DNA of 64,000 bases from Brumimicrobium sp964585545 (GCA_964585545.1 CAZPDT010000015.1:25120-89119); one strand, 5' to 3'. Positions 34,193 through 42,744 are shown, counted from the stretch's first letter. The notes: generated by a model from the letters alone, not told the origin. Numbers and translations: made by a program.

Positions 34193-34829
34193 CTGTATCT
34201 TTTTCTTTACCAATGGTGTAAAATGTTCCTGTGGGTGTAATATGCATATCAATAATACCCCAAGAAATAAAAAGCACCAACAACTTATCGATATAGTTCT
34301 TATTCAATTTCGTAATGCGATACAACTTACTTAAAGTTATAGCATTGTGCTCTTTAATGGTATTTAGAATCAGCTGTTCATCATTTCCAAAAGCTTGTGG
34401 CTTTACCGTTTTTCTTTTTTCCATTTTCCACACACCGACAAGAATTTTATTGGCCAATAAAGTGTGATCCTTCCGCCGAACATAGGTCTTCCATTTCTCA
34501 TTCTCATCTTTTGCTTTAATGGGCTTTTTTTCTGACTTTAAAACTGAAACCACCAATACCATTTTATGTTTTACCTGAACAATTTGAGCATCGACTTTAA
34601 CTTCTGGCTTACAATATATAGATGCTGCCCCCTGAATCACATGAAATTCTTCTTCGGGATTCACTCCAACAATTTTCCCATTGTCTTTTACTCCAACCAA
34701 AAGTCTACCACCATCAGTATTGGCAAAAGCTGCTAGTGTTCTTGCAATCTTTTTAGAATCATCAACACGAAATTTGAAATCTTGTTGCTGATGTTCTCCT
34801 TCTTTGATGTATGATTTGAGTTTGTCCAC
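34179..34829 (-). CDS. AlbA_2 (schlafen-like) DNA-binding domain protein
   Basis: 216 residues. GEHQQQDFKFRVDDSKKIAR, then TLAAFANTDGGRLLVGVKDN and GKIVGVNPEE are the AlbA_2 signature. A winged-helix-like C-terminal region (EQLILNTIKEHNAITLSKLY) follows. The family is called a putative transcriptional regulator/ATP-binding protein; real functions are diverse. Its end overlaps the NUDIX gene by 14 nt on the opposite strand. An 829-bp gene-free, repeat-rich region lies upstream. Confidence 0.88.
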   Translation of the reverse strand: MDKLKSYIKEGEHQQQDFKFRVDDSKKIARTLAAFANTDGGRLLVGVKDNGKIVGVNPEEEFHVIQGAASIYCKPEVKVDAQIVQVKHKMVLVVSVLKSEKKPIKAKDENEKWKTYVRRKDHTLLANKILVGVWKMEKRKTVKPQAFGNDEQLILNTIKEHNAITLSKLYRITKLNKNYIDKLLVLFISWGIIDMHITPTGTFYTIGKEKDTVKSE

Positions 34830-35289
34830 AAAAAAATACTTTATACAAATATAGCTAGACTCTACCTATAAAATCAAAAGAATCGAAGCATTAAATAATC
34901 AATATCCAAATTTGAAGTAGATTCATATCTGCTTAAAATAGATTAGTTACTTGATAATCATTTAATTAAAGCTATAAATGGGTAAGTGCAGTGAATATAC
35001 TATCTAACTAATAGGCTATACGCCACGCAATCAGTTAATTATGACTTCCCTCCTTCTTAATCAGTTTTGTTTGTTTCTTTTGATTCACATGTAGAAAGCG
35101 CCGTAGGTGCGACATCTTATGAACCCTGACGCAGTGAAGTGCAATTCGGGAAGAGAATCGAAGGCAGAAACCATTTTGGCGTGTATTTTTGACCAAAAAT
35201 CATGACAAAATACTTCTTTGAGTCGGCTAGGCGTAAAAGTTAACAACTTTATGTTAAATTTTAAAACCTGTTGGAATGTAGGTTAACAT
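34830..35289. other. Gene-free region upstream of the 125-bp tandem array
   Basis: No convincing gene. GCGCC-GTA-GGTGC at 35098-35110 is a small REP-like hairpin. The stretch 35237-35286 (AACTTTATGTTA ... CGTTGG-like ... GTAGGTTAAC) matches the right end of the dispersed element at 1449-1714. A spot around 35150-35220 is less AT-rich than its surroundings. Confidence 0.45.
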
Positions 35290-35651
35290 AACGCAGTTAT
35301 CCCTATATTGGAAAAAATANNNNNNNNNNNNNNNNNNNNNNNNNNNNNNNNNNNNNNNNNNNNNNNNNNNNNNNNNNNNNNNNNNNNNNNNNNNNNNNNN
35401 NNNNNNNNNNNNNNNNNNNCTCTTGTCTGTTTTAGAAGGTGTGAGAACAAGGCGCACGAAGTTTTAAAAACCAAGGAGTTGACTACTGTCAATGACTGTT
35501 TTTCTAATAAGTGTAACGCAGTTATCCCTATATTGAAAAAAATACTCTTGTCTGTTTTAGAAGGTGTGAGAACAAGGCGCACGAAGTTTTAAAAACCAAA
35601 GAGTTGACTACTGTCAATGACTGTTTTTCAAACAAGTGCAACGCAGTTATC
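35290..35651. repeat. 125-bp tandem repeat array interrupted by an assembly gap
   Basis: Unit starts AACGCAGTTATCCCTATATT at 35290, 35515 and (12 bp only) 35640. The distance from the second to the third start is 125 bp. From the first to the second it is 225 bp, which is 125 plus the 100 N. The units seen differ at only a few positions (for example CCAAGG/CCAAAG, CTAATAAGTG/CAAACAAGTG). The unit begins with the inverse complement of TAACTGCGTT, the core of the dispersed elements at 1464 and 23708. Frames with Leu/Thr/Ser-rich products run through it but have no protein character. Confidence 0.9.
35320..35419. other. Assembly gap (100 N) inside the tandem array
   Basis: Exactly 100 N, the usual placeholder. 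The left flank ends at unit position 30 and the right flank resumes at position 31, so the real gap is probably a whole number of 125-bp units (including possibly zero). Confidence 0.9.
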
Positions 35652-35652
35652 G

Positions 35653-35670
35653 CACCTTCTAAAACAGACA
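35653..35670 (-). repeat. Inverted 18-bp piece of the array unit, containing the aroE stop
   Basis: On the minus strand this is TGTCTGTTTTAGAAGGTG, identical to plus-strand 35424-35441 and 35549-35566 within the units. The TAG in it is the stop codon of aroE, and its first bases encode the last residues (CLF). Confidence 0.85.
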
Positions 35671-36426
35671 GGGTTGGTTCCAGATTTTCCACGCCTTTAA
35701 AGCTTGATACCTAAGCATCGTCAACCCATTTAATGTATCCGCACCATGTTCTCGGGCAATTTTCAAAAATAGAGTCTCTTCCGGATTGTAAATTAAATCA
35801 ATCACTAAATGATCTGAACCGACATATTCAATTGGAAAATTAGGCATTTGATCATTATTTGGAAACATTCCGATAGGCGTAGAATTTATTATCAAAGGAA
35901 AAGATTTTACCATGGTCTCATTGGCTTGATCATAACCAAAAACCATTTTTTCTGGATTTGGAGTCCGGGATAAAAATCCCACTGTTACTCCCAATTTTTT
36001 CAATACATAAGCTACGGCTTCGGAAGCACCACCTGTTCCTAGAATCAATGCGCGTTCATGGACATTTCTAAAAAAAGGTTTTATTGATTGTTGAAACCCA
36101 AAAGCATCTGTATTGTAGCCAACAAGTGAGTTTTCTTTGATTTTAATTGTATTTACTGCGCCAATTTGAGCGGCCTCTGGCGACAGTTTATCTAAGAATT
36201 TTAGCACATCTTGTTTGTATGGAGTGGTCACATTTAACCCTTTATAATTGTATATTTTTGTTGTAAAAAATTGATTAAGTGATGTCTCGTCAATCAATTC
36301 AATATTTACATAACTTGCTTTGGTGCCTTCTGAGATAAATTTTTGTGTAAAAAATTCCTTTGAAAAGGAATGTGCAAGCGTTTTTCCAATCAGACCATAA
36401 CTTTGAATTTCAGCACTGTCACTCAT
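35659..36426 (-). CDS. aroE: Shikimate dehydrogenase AroE
   Basis: Reduces 3-dehydroshikimate to shikimate with NADPH. 255 residues. YGLIGKTLAHSFSKEFF holds the substrate Ser pair; catalytic Lys71 is in LNVTTPYK; Asp107 in YNTDAFGFQQ is its partner. LILGTGGASEAVAYVL is the NADP loop, followed by FLSRTPN where the Arg binds the 2'-phosphate. GLTMLRYQALKAWKIW is the family C-terminus. The last codons and the stop are supplied by a fragment of the neighbouring tandem repeat, so the natural tail may have been replaced. popT-like gene lies 4 bp upstream. Confidence 0.96.
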   Translation of the reverse strand: MSDSAEIQSYGLIGKTLAHSFSKEFFTQKFISEGTKASYVNIELIDETSLNQFFTTKIYNYKGLNVTTPYKQDVLKFLDKLSPEAAQIGAVNTIKIKENSLVGYNTDAFGFQQSIKPFFRNVHERALILGTGGASEAVAYVLKKLGVTVGFLSRTPNPEKMVFGYDQANETMVKSFPLIINSTPIGMFPNNDQMPNFPIEYVGSDHLVIDLIYNPEETLFLKIAREHGADTLNGLTMLRYQALKAWKIWNQPCLF

Positions 36427-36430
36427 ATCA

Positions 36431-37366
36431 TCATTTTTGAGAAGATCGCCCCAATCTATCCAAAAGATAAACCGCTAAAAATCCACAAATTGACAACAAA
36501 ACAGCAAATAAAACCTGTGGGTCACCGATAAAGTCTTTGGGCATAACATTTTGCATCATCCACTCCTTTGTACCATCAGAATGCGTTATAAATGGTCCAT
36601 CTAATATTGGATTTTTCCATGGCCATACTTTGAATAGAGAACCCAATAAAAAACCTGAAAGCAAGGCAAGAACAAAGTCTTTATAGTGAGCAAATAAATA
36701 TTTCAGTAAATGACTAAAAGAAAGGATTCCAATAATACATCCTAAAGCAAAAACACCAATTAAAGCAAAATCCAACTCCTTAAGTCCGGTCAATACCATC
36801 GTGTAGGCTCCCATTAAAACCAATATAAAAGCTCCACTAATTCCGGGTAAAATCATGGCACATATAGCAATTGCACCACACAGGAATATATACCAAAGAC
36901 TGCCTCCATTGGCTACTGTATGAACCGTTGAAATATAGGTTGCAATTGCTGTTCCTATAATTAAACCTAAAACTGTAAGTAGCTTCCATTTTTTGATGTC
37001 TCGCATCACAAGAGGAATACTTGCAACAATTAACCCAAAGAAAAATGCCCAAAGTAAAATAGGATAAGTCGCTAATAAAAAAGTTACCAATCGTGCCAGT
37101 GACAAAATACTGATGCCAATTCCAAAAATCAGAGCAACAAAAAAGTTGCCATTGATGTGTTTCCAGAAAGAAACAAAACCTTCCTTTTTCCACTTTTTTA
37201 AAGCTGCAAGATTGATATTACTGATACTCGTAATTAACTCTTCATAGATCCCCGTAATAAATGCAATTGTTCCTCCAGAGACACCAGGTATAATGTCTGC
37301 TGATCCCATAGCAACTCCCTTAAGAGCAATCCCTAACAATTGGAGAAATGATCGTGACTTTTGCAT
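36431..37366 (-). CDS. DUF368 polyprenyl-phosphate transporter (PopT-like)
   Basis: 311 residues with about eight membrane helices. The start LKGVAMGSADIIPGVSGGTI is the DUF368 signature, and a second, related AICAMILPGISGAFILVLMG motif occurs in the middle, giving the inverted repeat of the fold. DUF368 proteins recycle undecaprenyl-phosphate across the inner membrane, for cell-wall and O-antigen synthesis. Its ATG shares one base with the rhodanese stop (TAATG), and aroE follows at 4 bp: a three-gene operon, leftward. Confidence 0.92.
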   Translation of the reverse strand: MQKSRSFLQLLGIALKGVAMGSADIIPGVSGGTIAFITGIYEELITSISNINLAALKKWKKEGFVSFWKHINGNFFVALIFGIGISILSLARLVTFLLATYPILLWAFFFGLIVASIPLVMRDIKKWKLLTVLGLIIGTAIATYISTVHTVANGGSLWYIFLCGAIAICAMILPGISGAFILVLMGAYTMVLTGLKELDFALIGVFALGCIIGILSFSHLLKYLFAHYKDFVLALLSGFLLGSLFKVWPWKNPILDGPFITHSDGTKEWMMQNVMPKDFIGDPQVLFAVLLSICGFLAVYLLDRLGRSSQK

Positions 37367-37683
37367 TATATAATTTCAATGGATTGATCAATTTCATTGG
37401 CATAAGCTTCAATCCCTCCTATTACGACACCAATATCTGAAAAGTTATAATTGATTTCAAGAAAATTAGCTACTGAAGATGCCCGATTGCCCGACTTACA
37501 TATTACATACGTTTCTTTATCACAATTTAATTCATTTATCCTTTCAGAAAGATTGTCCATTGGAATATGTACTGATTGAATATGACCTATATTGTATTCA
37601 TAATCTTCCCGTACATCTATGAGTGTAAAGTCTTTGCTCTCTTTAAGAGCTTCCGAAAGTTCTTGAACTGAAATTTTTTTCAT
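37366..37683 (-). CDS. Rhodanese-like domain protein
   Basis: 105 residues from MKKISVQELSEALKESKDFT, the usual single-domain length; an upstream Met adds 17 hydrophobic residues and is less likely. Active-site loop CKSGNRASSVANFL with catalytic Cys and Gly/Arg; IDVREDYEYNIGHIQSVHIP is the CH2A motif. Transfers sulfane sulfur or binds it in small amounts; specific role unknown. First gene of the rhodanese-popT-aroE unit. Confidence 0.9.
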   Translation of the reverse strand: MKKISVQELSEALKESKDFTLIDVREDYEYNIGHIQSVHIPMDNLSERINELNCDKETYVICKSGNRASSVANFLEINYNFSDIGVVIGGIEAYANEIDQSIEII

Positions 37684-37873
37684 TGGCTGGATCAAATAAA
37701 TTCGTTGTAAATTTATGAAAAATAATGCATTCAAAATAGAATAACAACGAATTCCAGTTTTTTTCAGAAGCTTTTGTATTAAATAATGCAGGATAATATT
37801 TTAACTTTATGCTTTTAAATTAAAACAAGTACCGTTTAAAAGTCAAATTGATATCTAAAAAAATAAAATTAAA

Positions 37874-38953
37874 ATGAGCAAAACAATAACAAACGAAAGT
37901 AAGAAATTCTTAAAAAAGTATCTAAACAATGCTTCTCCAACTGGTTTTGAAACACCGGGTCAAAAAATGTGGCTGGAATATATAAAACCTTATATTGACG
38001 ATTATATGGTGGATAATTATGGCACTGTTGTAGGTATTGTTAATCCCAAAGCTCAATACAAAGTAGTTATTGAAGCTCATGCCGATGAAATCTCTTGGTT
38101 TGTACATTACATCACCGATGAAGGTTTTATATATGTACGTAGGAATGGTGGCTCAGACCACATGATTGCTCCATCAAAACGTGTGAATATTCACACGGAT
38201 AAAGGAATTGTAAAAGCAGTATTTGGCTGGCCTGCAATCCATACGCGTCATGATAAAGATCCAAAACCCAGTACAAAAAATATTACTTTAGACTGTGGTT
38301 GTAGTTCAAAAGAAGAGGTAGAGAAGTTGGGCGTTCATGTAGGTTGTGTCGCTACTTTTGAGGATGAATTTATGCTGCTCAATAAAAACCGTTATGTATC
38401 TAGAGCTCTCGACAACAGAATAGGTGGTTTTATGATTGCTCAAGTGGCACGATTACTCAAAGAATCCAAAACAAAACTTCCATTTGGATTGTACATTGTA
38501 AATTCTGTTCAGGAAGAGATTGGATTGCGGGGAGCACAAATGATTGCTCAAAAAATTAAGCCCGATGTGGCCATTGTAACTGATGTTTGTCACGATACAG
38601 GAACACCCCTCATCGACAAAAAGGAACAAGGTGATTTCAAAGGAGGAAAAGGGCCTGTTTTAACGTATGGACCTGCCGTCCAAACAAATTTACTGAAACT
38701 CATCATTAATGCTGCTGAAAAACAAAAAATTCCTTTTCAAAGGCTCGCTGCTTCAAGGTCAACCGGAACCGATACAGATGCCTTTGCATACAGCAACGAG
38801 GGTGTTCCATCTGCATTAATTTCACTTCCTATCCGATATATGCATACAACTGTAGAAATGACCCATGAGGAAGATGTTGAAAATACTATTGAACTCATTT
38901 TAGAATCAATAAAAAGCATAAAAAATGGCCAAGACTTTAGGTATTTCAAATAA
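37874..38953 (+). CDS. M42 family metallopeptidase (glutamyl/deblocking aminopeptidase type)
   Basis: 359 residues. SPTGFETPGQKMWLEYIKP opens the family; VIEAHADEISWFV has His69 and Asp71; ALDNRIGGFM has the bridging Asp; NSVQEEIGLRGAQMIAQKI holds the catalytic Glu pair; TDVCHDTGTP and RYMHTTVEMTHEEDVE give the last ligands. It binds two metal ions and removes N-terminal residues from peptides in the cytoplasm, as a large tetrahedral oligomer. Monocistronic; a dispersed small repeat follows. Confidence 0.94.
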   Translation: MSKTITNESKKFLKKYLNNASPTGFETPGQKMWLEYIKPYIDDYMVDNYGTVVGIVNPKAQYKVVIEAHADEISWFVHYITDEGFIYVRRNGGSDHMIAPSKRVNIHTDKGIVKAVFGWPAIHTRHDKDPKPSTKNITLDCGCSSKEEVEKLGVHVGCVATFEDEFMLLNKNRYVSRALDNRIGGFMIAQVARLLKESKTKLPFGLYIVNSVQEEIGLRGAQMIAQKIKPDVAIVTDVCHDTGTPLIDKKEQGDFKGGKGPVLTYGPAVQTNLLKLIINAAEKQKIPFQRLAASRSTGTDTDAFAYSNEGVPSALISLPIRYMHTTVEMTHEEDVENTIELILESIKSIKNGQDFRYFK

Positions 38954-39033
38954 AAAACAATAACCTTTTCTGGTTTTAGAGGGGGCTCCTTACTTCAAAT
39001 CTTGATGTAGAGAAAGAGATAATTGATAGAATA

Positions 39034-39070
39034 TTAACCCATATACTTCTTAACAATAGTTCGGGTTAAC
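39034..39070. repeat. Compact 37-bp TTAACCC...GGGTTAA element
   Basis: TTAACCCATATACTTCTTAA followed by CAATAGTTTCGGGTTAA: a perfect 7-bp inverted repeat at the ends with the dispersed 15-mer in both orientations. Lies between the M42 peptidase gene and the pirin promoter. Confidence 0.55.
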
Positions 39071-39102
39071 ATAAATCAATGGAAACTGAATCTTATTCTC
39101 CT

Positions 39103-39110
39103 ATCTTTGA
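39103..39110 (+). promoter_or_regulatory. Candidate -7 box of the pirin gene
   Basis: TATCTTTG, exact TAnnTTTG, about 34 nt before the ATG. Confidence 0.5.
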
Positions 39111-39144
39111 AGACTAATTAAAAAATGAATCAAAAACCAAGATA

Positions 39145-40035
39145 ATGGAAAAAGAAACAACAAACACAAAAACAGTAGAAAAAGTAATTGCTCCACCACC
39201 CGCACACATGGTAGGCGACGGATTCCGCGTTCATGGTTTTATTCCTGGAGTTCCACAATTGAATTTTCAACGAATGGATCCGTTCTTGGTATTGGATTAT
39301 AACGCTAAATTCTACTTCCCACCTTCTGAACAACCAAGAGGGGTTGGCGTGCATCCCCACAAAGGATTCGAAACTGTAACAATTGCTTATAAGGGAAGTG
39401 TTGCTCACAATGACAGTAGTGGCGGGGGTGGAATTATTCACGAAGGAGATGTTCAATGGATGACCGCAGCGAATGGAATACTCCACAAAGAGTTTCATGA
39501 AGAAAATTTCAGTAAAAACGGAGGTGATTTCCAAATGATTCAATTGTGGGTTAATTTACCTGCAAAAGACAAAAAATCTCCGCCTAAATATCAAGCGATT
39601 ACTGCAGAGCACATCAAAAAGCATGAATTAAACAATGGAATGGGCAGAATTGATATTATTGCAGGAGAATATAAGGGTAAAAAAGGACCTGCGTCTACAT
39701 TTACACCGATTCATTTATTCAACGCCCGATTAAACAAAGGAGGTCAAGCCGACTTTTCTTTTCCAAAAGAATACACCACAGCCATGATTATAGTAGAGGG
39801 TAGCATCCTTATCAATAACAATGAAAAGGCACCTTTAAATCATTTTGTCCTCATGAATAACGATGGGTCAGAGTTTCAGATTGAAGCAACAGAAGATGCC
39901 GTTGTTTTTGTACTGAGTGGTGAACCAATCCAAGAGCCTATTGCTGCAAGAGGTCCTTTTGTTATGAATACAGAAGAAGAATTACAACTTGCATTTAGGG
40001 ATTTTAGAAATGGAAAGTTTGGAGAATTGGCATAG
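39145..40035 (+). CDS. Pirin family protein
   Basis: 296 residues, bicupin. The N-terminal cupin has the metal-binding GVGVHPHKGFETVTIAYKG (two His, plus His and Glu further on) and DVQWMTAANGILHKEFHEEN. The C-terminal half is the pirin_C domain with SGEPIQEPIAARGPFVMNTE, a very conserved family end. Some pirins are quercetinases, others transcription cofactors; the role here cannot be inferred. It has its own promoter and a strong terminator, so it is a single-gene unit. Confidence 0.94.
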   Translation: MEKETTNTKTVEKVIAPPPAHMVGDGFRVHGFIPGVPQLNFQRMDPFLVLDYNAKFYFPPSEQPRGVGVHPHKGFETVTIAYKGSVAHNDSSGGGGIIHEGDVQWMTAANGILHKEFHEENFSKNGGDFQMIQLWVNLPAKDKKSPPKYQAITAEHIKKHELNNGMGRIDIIAGEYKGKKGPASTFTPIHLFNARLNKGGQADFSFPKEYTTAMIIVEGSILINNNEKAPLNHFVLMNNDGSEFQIEATEDAVVFVLSGEPIQEPIAARGPFVMNTEEELQLAFRDFRNGKFGELA

Positions 40036-40060
40036 ATTTATTGTTTCTCTAATAAATTTT

Positions 40061-40099
40061 CGATTGAGCAAAATCTATTTGCTCAATCGTTTTATTTTT
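40061..40099 (+). terminator. Intrinsic terminator after the pirin gene
   Basis: CGATTGAGCAAA-ATCTA-TTTGCTCAATCG is a 12-bp perfect stem, followed by TTTTATTTTT, 25 nt after the pirin stop. Confidence 0.9.
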
Positions 40100-40120
40100 G
40101 TGGCAAGACAAAATGTATAG

Positions 40121-40597
40121 ATGAAAAATACAATACTTCGTTTTTTAGACCTTTTATATCCCATTTTTAAATCGATAATGAATCGACAGAATTACTATTA
40201 TGCTGCCTGTGGTGGTGCCAATATGTTACTGGATTTGATTTTATACTATATCGCCTTCCACTATATTTTTGATAAACAAGTGGTGCACATTACCTCAACA
40301 ATTGCTTTTGAACCATACATTGCTGCGTTCTTATTTGCTTTTGTTATTTCCTTTCCAACAGGGTTTTTACTCTCTAAATACATCGTTTGGCCTCAATCCA
40401 ATATAAAAGGACGCATTCAATTGTTTCGTTATTTCCTTCTTGTATTGATGAATCTGTTATTAAATTATGCCTTATTAAAGATCTTTATTGAAGTGTTTTA
40501 TATTTATCCTACAGTTTCTAAATTTTTAACGATTGTAATCGTTGTAACTTTTAGTTACTTGACCCAAAAACATTTTACATTCAAGGTTCGAAAATAA
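40121..40597 (+). CDS. GtrA family membrane protein
   Basis: 158 residues with four membrane helices (LLDLILYYIAFHYIF, AAFLFAFVISFPTGFLL, YFLLVLMNLLLNYALL, LTIVIVVTFSYLTQ). YAACGGANMLLDLILYYI and the C-terminal FSYLTQKHFTFKVRK are the GtrA signature. GtrA-like proteins are thought to move polyprenyl-linked sugars across the inner membrane for surface polysaccharide modification. No glycosyltransferase is adjacent. A TTAACCC 15-mer begins 5 nt after its stop. Confidence 0.9.
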   Translation: MKNTILRFLDLLYPIFKSIMNRQNYYYAACGGANMLLDLILYYIAFHYIFDKQVVHITSTIAFEPYIAAFLFAFVISFPTGFLLSKYIVWPQSNIKGRIQLFRYFLLVLMNLLLNYALLKIFIEVFYIYPTVSKFLTIVIVVTFSYLTQKHFTFKVRK

Positions 40598-40601
40598 AGT
40601 G

Positions 40602-40616
40602 AATAGTTTGGGTTAA
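40602..40616 (-). repeat. TTAACCC-type 15-mer between GtrA and gcvT
   Basis: On the minus strand TTAACCCAAACTATT, a variant of the dispersed word, right after the GtrA stop. Confidence 0.45.
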
Positions 40617-40640
40617 ATTTCATAACCTCATCGGAATCAT

Positions 40641-40648
40641 TAATTTTG
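40641..40648 (+). promoter_or_regulatory. Candidate -7 box of gcvT
   Basis: TAATTTTG, exact TAnnTTTG, 20 nt before the ATG. Confidence 0.5.
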
Positions 40649-40668
40649 CACTCAAATATAAAAATACA

Positions 40669-41751
40669 ATGAAAACAACTTCTTTAACATCAGTACACGA
40701 AAGCCTTGGGGCGAAAATGACAGATTTTGCAGGCTACAAAATGCCGGTTCAATATAAAGGCATAAAGCACGAACATTTGGTTGTTCGTGAAGCTGTAGGT
40801 GTATTCGATGTCTCTCACATGGGCGAATTTTTTGTAAAGGGTGAACATGCTGTTTATTTACTCCAAAAAATTTCGAGTAATGATGTCGCTAAACTTGTTC
40901 CTGGCAAGGCTCAATATTGCTATTTACCTAACAAGAATGGAGGAATTATTGATGATTTAATTGTATATAAAATTAAAGAAGATGAATTCCTAATGGTTGT
41001 GAATGCGTCCAATATTGAAAAAGATTGGGACTGGATTACTGCACAAAATGAAATAGGTGCTGAATTGAGCAATGCTTCTGATGAGTGGAGTTTATTGGCA
41101 ATCCAAGGACCGAAAGCAGCAGAATCGATGCAATCTCTTACTGAAGTAGCCCTCAATGAGATGAAGTTTTATACTTTTGAAATTGCTGCTTTTGCTGGCG
41201 CAAAAGATGTTATTATCTCTGCTACTGGATATACTGGAAGCGGTGGCTTTGAAATTTATGTTAAAAACGAATATGTTAAACAAGTGTGGGATAAAGTAAT
41301 GGAGGCAGGAAAAGATTATGGTATTGAACCCATTGGTTTAGGTGCTCGTGATACACTTCGTTTAGAAATGGGATTCTGCCTCTATGGAAACGATATTAGC
41401 GAAGAAACCTCCCCCTTTGAAGCAGGATTGGGATGGATTACAAAATTCACGAAAGATTTCATCAACAGTGAAGCGCTTAAAGCCGAAAAAGAAAAAGGAA
41501 TTAAAAATAAATTAATTGGCTTTGAACTTAAAGATCGTGGCATTCCTCGTCATGGATATCCCATATTTAATCAGGACGAAGTTGAAGTGGGTCGAGTTAC
41601 ATCTGGCACCATGTCTCCTTCATTAAACAAAGCCATTGGTTTGGGTTATGTTCCTGCTGACATCGCAGAAGAAGGAAATCCTATCTATATTGGAGTGAGA
41701 AATAAATTGGTTCCTGCTGAAGTGGTAAAAACACCATTTTATAAAAAATAA
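40669..41751 (+). CDS. gcvT: Glycine cleavage system T protein (aminomethyltransferase)
   Basis: Takes the aminomethyl group from lipoylated H protein, releases ammonia and passes the methylene to tetrahydrofolate. 360 residues. MTDFAGYKMPVQYKGIKHEH, VGVFDVSHMGEFFVKG, YCYLPNKNGGIIDDLIVYK (the GGxxDDxxV folate motif with the active Asp), ISATGYTGSGGFEIY, LGARDTLRLEMGFCLYGND and GRVTSGTMSPSLNKAIGLGYV all match. gcvH and gcvP are not in the window. Single-gene unit with its own promoter-like box. Confidence 0.96.
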   Translation: MKTTSLTSVHESLGAKMTDFAGYKMPVQYKGIKHEHLVVREAVGVFDVSHMGEFFVKGEHAVYLLQKISSNDVAKLVPGKAQYCYLPNKNGGIIDDLIVYKIKEDEFLMVVNASNIEKDWDWITAQNEIGAELSNASDEWSLLAIQGPKAAESMQSLTEVALNEMKFYTFEIAAFAGAKDVIISATGYTGSGGFEIYVKNEYVKQVWDKVMEAGKDYGIEPIGLGARDTLRLEMGFCLYGNDISEETSPFEAGLGWITKFTKDFINSEALKAEKEKGIKNKLIGFELKDRGIPRHGYPIFNQDEVEVGRVTSGTMSPSLNKAIGLGYVPADIAEEGNPIYIGVRNKLVPAEVVKTPFYKK

Positions 41752-41934
41752 AGTCTATGTTTACGTAAATTTCGTTTTTTTTTATTAATTCCATCATAGA
41801 GCATTTTCATCTTAATCCTGGTATATAAACGAAATCCTAGGATTGGTCAAAATCAAAAGAAGACCACTTGAAAAATAGATTTTGTTCATTAATTTTATTT
41901 TCTTAACTTTAAAAGATTAATTCAATTATCTCCT

Positions 41935-42744
41935 ATGAGCGCAAACCTATTTATTGTCCCCCATGATTTTACAAGCGTTGGTGACACGGCTTTAAATTAT
42001 GCCCTATTCTTGGCCAAGCCTTTGAAGTCGAAGATTATACTCCTTCATATTGTAAATAATGAAGCCGACAAAAAGAAATCCATTGAAAAACTTAAACAGA
42101 TCATTTCAAATCTAAATTTGAGCTTGGGCAGCATTACCATAGAAGCACAGGCCATAAAAGGAAGTATCTTTGATGATATTCCCGAATTTGCACAGAAAAA
42201 TGATGCCCGATTGATTATTATGGGTACGCATGGTGCTAAAGGAATGCAAAAACTCTTCGGTTCGTATGCCATGAAGGTGGTGACCAAATCAAGTACACCG
42301 TTTTTAGTCGTGCAAGATGGCGTAAAGCATGACCACCTCAAAAAAATATTGGTTCCCATCAACTTTTCAAAAGAAAGTCTACAAGTTGTTCCAATAGCGG
42401 GCGCCCTAGCAAAGATGTTTGATAGTAAAATTACTATTCTGGCTGAAAAATATTCCGATTCAATCCTCTATTCAAAACTTAAAGTTCGCTTTACTTTAGT
42501 CGAAAAACAGTTTGCTGAAATGAAGGTCGATTATGATATTCAACAAATAAAACTAAAAAAATCATACCAGAAAGAAATCATCAATTATGCAAAAAAGAAC
42601 GATTATGATTTAATTGCAATATCTCATGATGATGCAACCATACTTTCTCAATTTGATCGATTTACCCAAGGCCTTATTGCAAATGAAGAGAACCTTCCTT
42701 GCCTTGTCGTTAATGCTAAACTTTTAACTTCACTCTATTACTAA
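41935..42744 (+). CDS. Tandem universal stress protein
   Basis: 269 residues, two USP domains. Domain 1 (residues 1-~140) has FIVPHDFTSVGDTALNYALF at the start and GTHGAKGMQKLFGS, the GxxG-9x-G(S/T) ATP-binding loop. Domain 2 (~143-269) starts ILVPINFSKESLQVVPIAGA but has lost that glycine loop (AISHDDATILSQFDRFT). Paired USP proteins with one degenerate half are common in Bacteroidota; role in stress survival is inferred from the family. CvfB-like gene follows after 49 bp. Confidence 0.9.
   Translation: MSANLFIVPHDFTSVGDTALNYALFLAKPLKSKIILLHIVNNEADKKKSIEKLKQIISNLNLSLGSITIEAQAIKGSIFDDIPEFAQKNDARLIIMGTHGAKGMQKLFGSYAMKVVTKSSTPFLVVQDGVKHDHLKKILVPINFSKESLQVVPIAGALAKMFDSKITILAEKYSDSILYSKLKVRFTLVEKQFAEMKVDYDIQQIKLKKSYQKEIINYAKKNDYDLIAISHDDATILSQFDRFTQGLIANEENLPCLVVNAKLLTSLYY

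Noticed and set aside
35254..35592. Minus- and plus-strand frames through the tandem array
   Set aside because: They run over the N gap and repeat units; composition reflects the 125-bp repeat, not a protein.
35290..35651. Integron attC-like or CRISPR array
   Set aside because: Units of 125 bp without cassette genes, integrase or conserved R' and R'' core pair; they look like plain tandem duplication.
41833..41844. Perfect 12-bp palindrome AATCCTAGGATT before the USP gene
   Set aside because: A single isolated palindrome of this size in AT-rich DNA is expected by chance; no second site found.
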